Positions 40,628 through 40,710 of a DNA stretch of 40,710 nt are shown in pieces. The position numbers and the translations under genes were made by a program. Origin of the DNA: Nocardioides sp. (lineage in GTDB: Bacteria; Actinomycetota; Actinomycetes; Propionibacteriales; Nocardioidaceae); contig NZ_JAPYPS010000031.1 in NCBI RefSeq assembly GCF_029937575.1, forward strand, positions 1-40,710, written 5' to 3'. Every line of letters begins with the position of its first letter. The stretch's first letter is position 1. The notes beneath the pieces were generated by a model that was given only the letters and a program-made list of their open reading frames with translations, searched no databases and was not told the DNA's origin.

Positions 40628-40710
40628 TCTCGCCGTCAAGGATCGCCTGCGGCGCCCGCTGCGCGGTGCCTGCGGCATCCGTTGACTGCGAGCCTCTCCC
40701 GGTCGACTTG

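Noticed and set aside
1..40710. tRNA, rRNA, insertion sequence, integrase or phage genes.
   Set aside because: None could be recognised on either strand by inspection; a covariance-model search was not possible.

Overview
The window comes from a high-GC Gram-positive actinobacterium, most likely Nocardioides or a relative in the Nocardioidaceae. The evidence is the strong G/C bias at third codon positions, many GTG starts, tight ATGA/GTGA/TGATG gene overlaps, the split LigD plus Ku repair set, the 180-kDa class of NAD-glutamate dehydrogenase, an MT0933-type small protein, DUF2505 proteins and the actinobacterial order miaB...miaA...dapF...hflX. There is no clear insertion sequence, integrase, CRISPR array, rRNA or tRNA gene. 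The genus is inferred and no database was searched.

Region 1 (1-12082) is a housekeeping block read mainly on the minus strand: miaB, miaA, dapF and hflX. It is interrupted by accessory genes: an MFS exporter and a PPOX flavoprotein between miaA and dapF; an SDR, a CaCA-type exchanger and a decayed hydrolase between dapF and hflX; and a plus-strand run of five small genes (MT0933-like protein, acidic disordered protein, NUDIX, two more acidic disordered proteins) between miaA and miaB. That run ends at a near-perfect bidirectional terminator.

Region 2 (12124-16738) is a compact Tad/Flp secretion operon: tadA-tadB-tadC-pilin-like-tadE-tadE-tadG-like. Region 3 (16870-21174), just upstream on the same strand, encodes four membrane or signalling proteins in probable operon order. 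They are a signal-peptidase-like membrane protein without its catalytic residues, an intact OmpR-type response regulator, a sensor kinase that keeps its phospho-His but lacks recognisable ATP-binding motifs, and a lipoprotein fusing a CapA-type phosphoesterase-like domain to an M15 peptidase. This is my best candidate for an undescribed envelope-sensing system.

Region 4 (21372-24286) is a two-gene LigD-type repair operon (polymerase, ligase) divergent from ku, whose product carries a histone-like Lys/Ala tail. Region 5 (24295-36089) holds an SDR, an amidase, a heterodimeric ABC exporter with one degenerate ATP site, the giant glutamate dehydrogenase and tryptophan 2,3-dioxygenase. A terminator-like hairpin sits in the dioxygenase leader.

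Region 6 (36195-40710) has two tandem paralogous lipoproteins followed by an overlapping 39-codon mini-lipoprotein, a tandem DUF2505 pair, a small membrane protein, an old-yellow-enzyme reductase and a block of imperfect ~42-bp tandem repeats at the window edge.
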